From Streptomyces sp. CT34 (GTDB taxonomy: Bacteria > Actinomycetota > Actinomycetes > Streptomycetales > Streptomycetaceae): 52,100 nt of DNA. Below, in pieces: positions 51,792 to 52,100 of this stretch (positions are counted from its first letter, which is position 1; each line of letters opens with the position of its first letter). A model generated the notes under the pieces. It did not search any database. It was given only the letters and a program-made list of their open reading frames with translations, and was not told where the DNA came from. The translations under genes and the position numbers were made by a program. The DNA lies in contig NZ_KN708638.1 in the NCBI RefSeq assembly GCF_000805335.1, positions 6,312,512 to 6,364,611 of the forward strand. The letters are read 5' to 3'.

Positions 51792-52100
51792 ATGACCGAG
51801 ACCGAGATCGAGATCACCGCAGACCTGGTCCGCGACCTGCTGCAGGAGCAACATCCAGACCTTGCAGGGCTGGCCATCCGCGAGGTGGCGGGCGGCTGGG
51901 GCAACCAAATGTGGCGCCTCGGGGATGAGTTGACTGTGCGCATGCAGCGCATGGACCCCACCCCGGAGCTCCAGCTCAAGGAGCGGCGGTGGCTACCCGT
52001 GCTGGCCCCGCGCCTGCCGCTCCCGGTACCGACCCCGGTGCGGTTCGGCGAACCGTCCGAGCGCTTCCCCAAGCACTGGACCGTGATGACGTGGGTTCCC
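51792..52100 (+). CDS. Aminoglycoside phosphotransferase family protein, 3' end outside window
   Basis: The first 103 residues of an APH-fold kinase: ITADLVRDLLQEQHPDLAGL, then REVAGGWGNQMWRLGDELTV with the nucleotide-binding glycine region, RMQRMDPTPELQLKERRWLP with the conserved Arg and Glu, and LPLPVPTPVRFGEPSERFPK leading to the hinge TVMTWVP. The catalytic loop is beyond the window. This subgroup is commonly annotated as aminoglycoside or macrolide phosphotransferase, but its substrate is unproven. The ATG is used because of its position at the family N-terminus; no strong ribosome binding site is seen. Confidence 0.8.
   Translation, partial: MTETEIEITADLVRDLLQEQHPDLAGLAIREVAGGWGNQMWRLGDELTVRMQRMDPTPELQLKERRWLPVLAPRLPLPVPTPVRFGEPSERFPKHWTVMTWVP

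Overview
The window is high-GC actinobacterial DNA, almost certainly from a Streptomyces chromosome. The codon third positions are GC-saturated, GTG starts and 4-bp ATGA/GTGA overlaps are common, and the gene families are typical of the genus: a SAV2148-type HEPN protein, PucR and DUF1707-FHA proteins, a treZ/treY/glgX trehalose-glycogen set, and a secreted subtilase with a streptomycete-style leader.

Region 1 (1-11150) is ordinary chromosome. It holds the end of an ABC transporter, zapE, a RibD-C reductase, a stress-type hypothetical, a MacB-like ABC exporter divergent from a NarL-type two-component pair with a clear repeated operator between them, then murC and msrB.

Region 2 (11147-18438) is a 7.2-kb accessory insert lying between msrB and a truncated second copy of msrB. 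The two share a 91-bp direct repeat with 2 mismatches. The insert carries a two-component system, an ABC-2 exporter and a string of decaying genes, with no recognisable integrase.

Region 3 (18439-40190) holds a phosphopantetheinyl transferase with a phosphoesterase, a PucR regulator, and TreZ, TreY and GlgX, which make trehalose from and debranch alpha-glucan. Interspersed are an FHA protein, a Tet(M)/OtrA-like ribosomal protection protein and an MFS transporter. Then come the HEPN protein, an exonuclease behind a translationally coupled mini-ORF, an aminoglycoside-phosphotransferase fold protein, a macrolide-type glycosyltransferase with a probable leaderless and operator-controlled promoter, and a subtilisin-like protease.

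Region 4 (40197-46473) is the most unusual part. Three transposon-like units stand side by side or nested: 40202-44644, 40278-41166 and 44747-46468. Each begins 5'-TG and ends CA-3', has inverted terminal arrays of short repeats (about 20-bp spacing in most arrays, irregular in one), and is bounded by an exact 5-bp target duplication (TGTGC, CCTGG, CATGC). None encodes a transposase. Their contents are cargo genes: a GrpB-family protein, a nonsense-interrupted FAD oxidoreductase, a small secreted protein, a VOC-fold protein and an orphan phage-tail-sheath protein. The second unit sits inside the left arm of the first, and removing it restores a roughly 100-bp inverted repeat.

Region 5 (46470-52100) is a mosaic of remnants and singletons: a 3'-truncated glycosyltransferase, a kinase-fold gene between two ISL3-like ends, an ISL3 transposase stub, a small basic protein, a regulator/hydrolase pair with a dyad operator, a tyrosine-recombinase C-terminal stub, and the start of an aminoglycoside-phosphotransferase-like gene cut by the window end. 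No tRNA, rRNA or CRISPR was seen.
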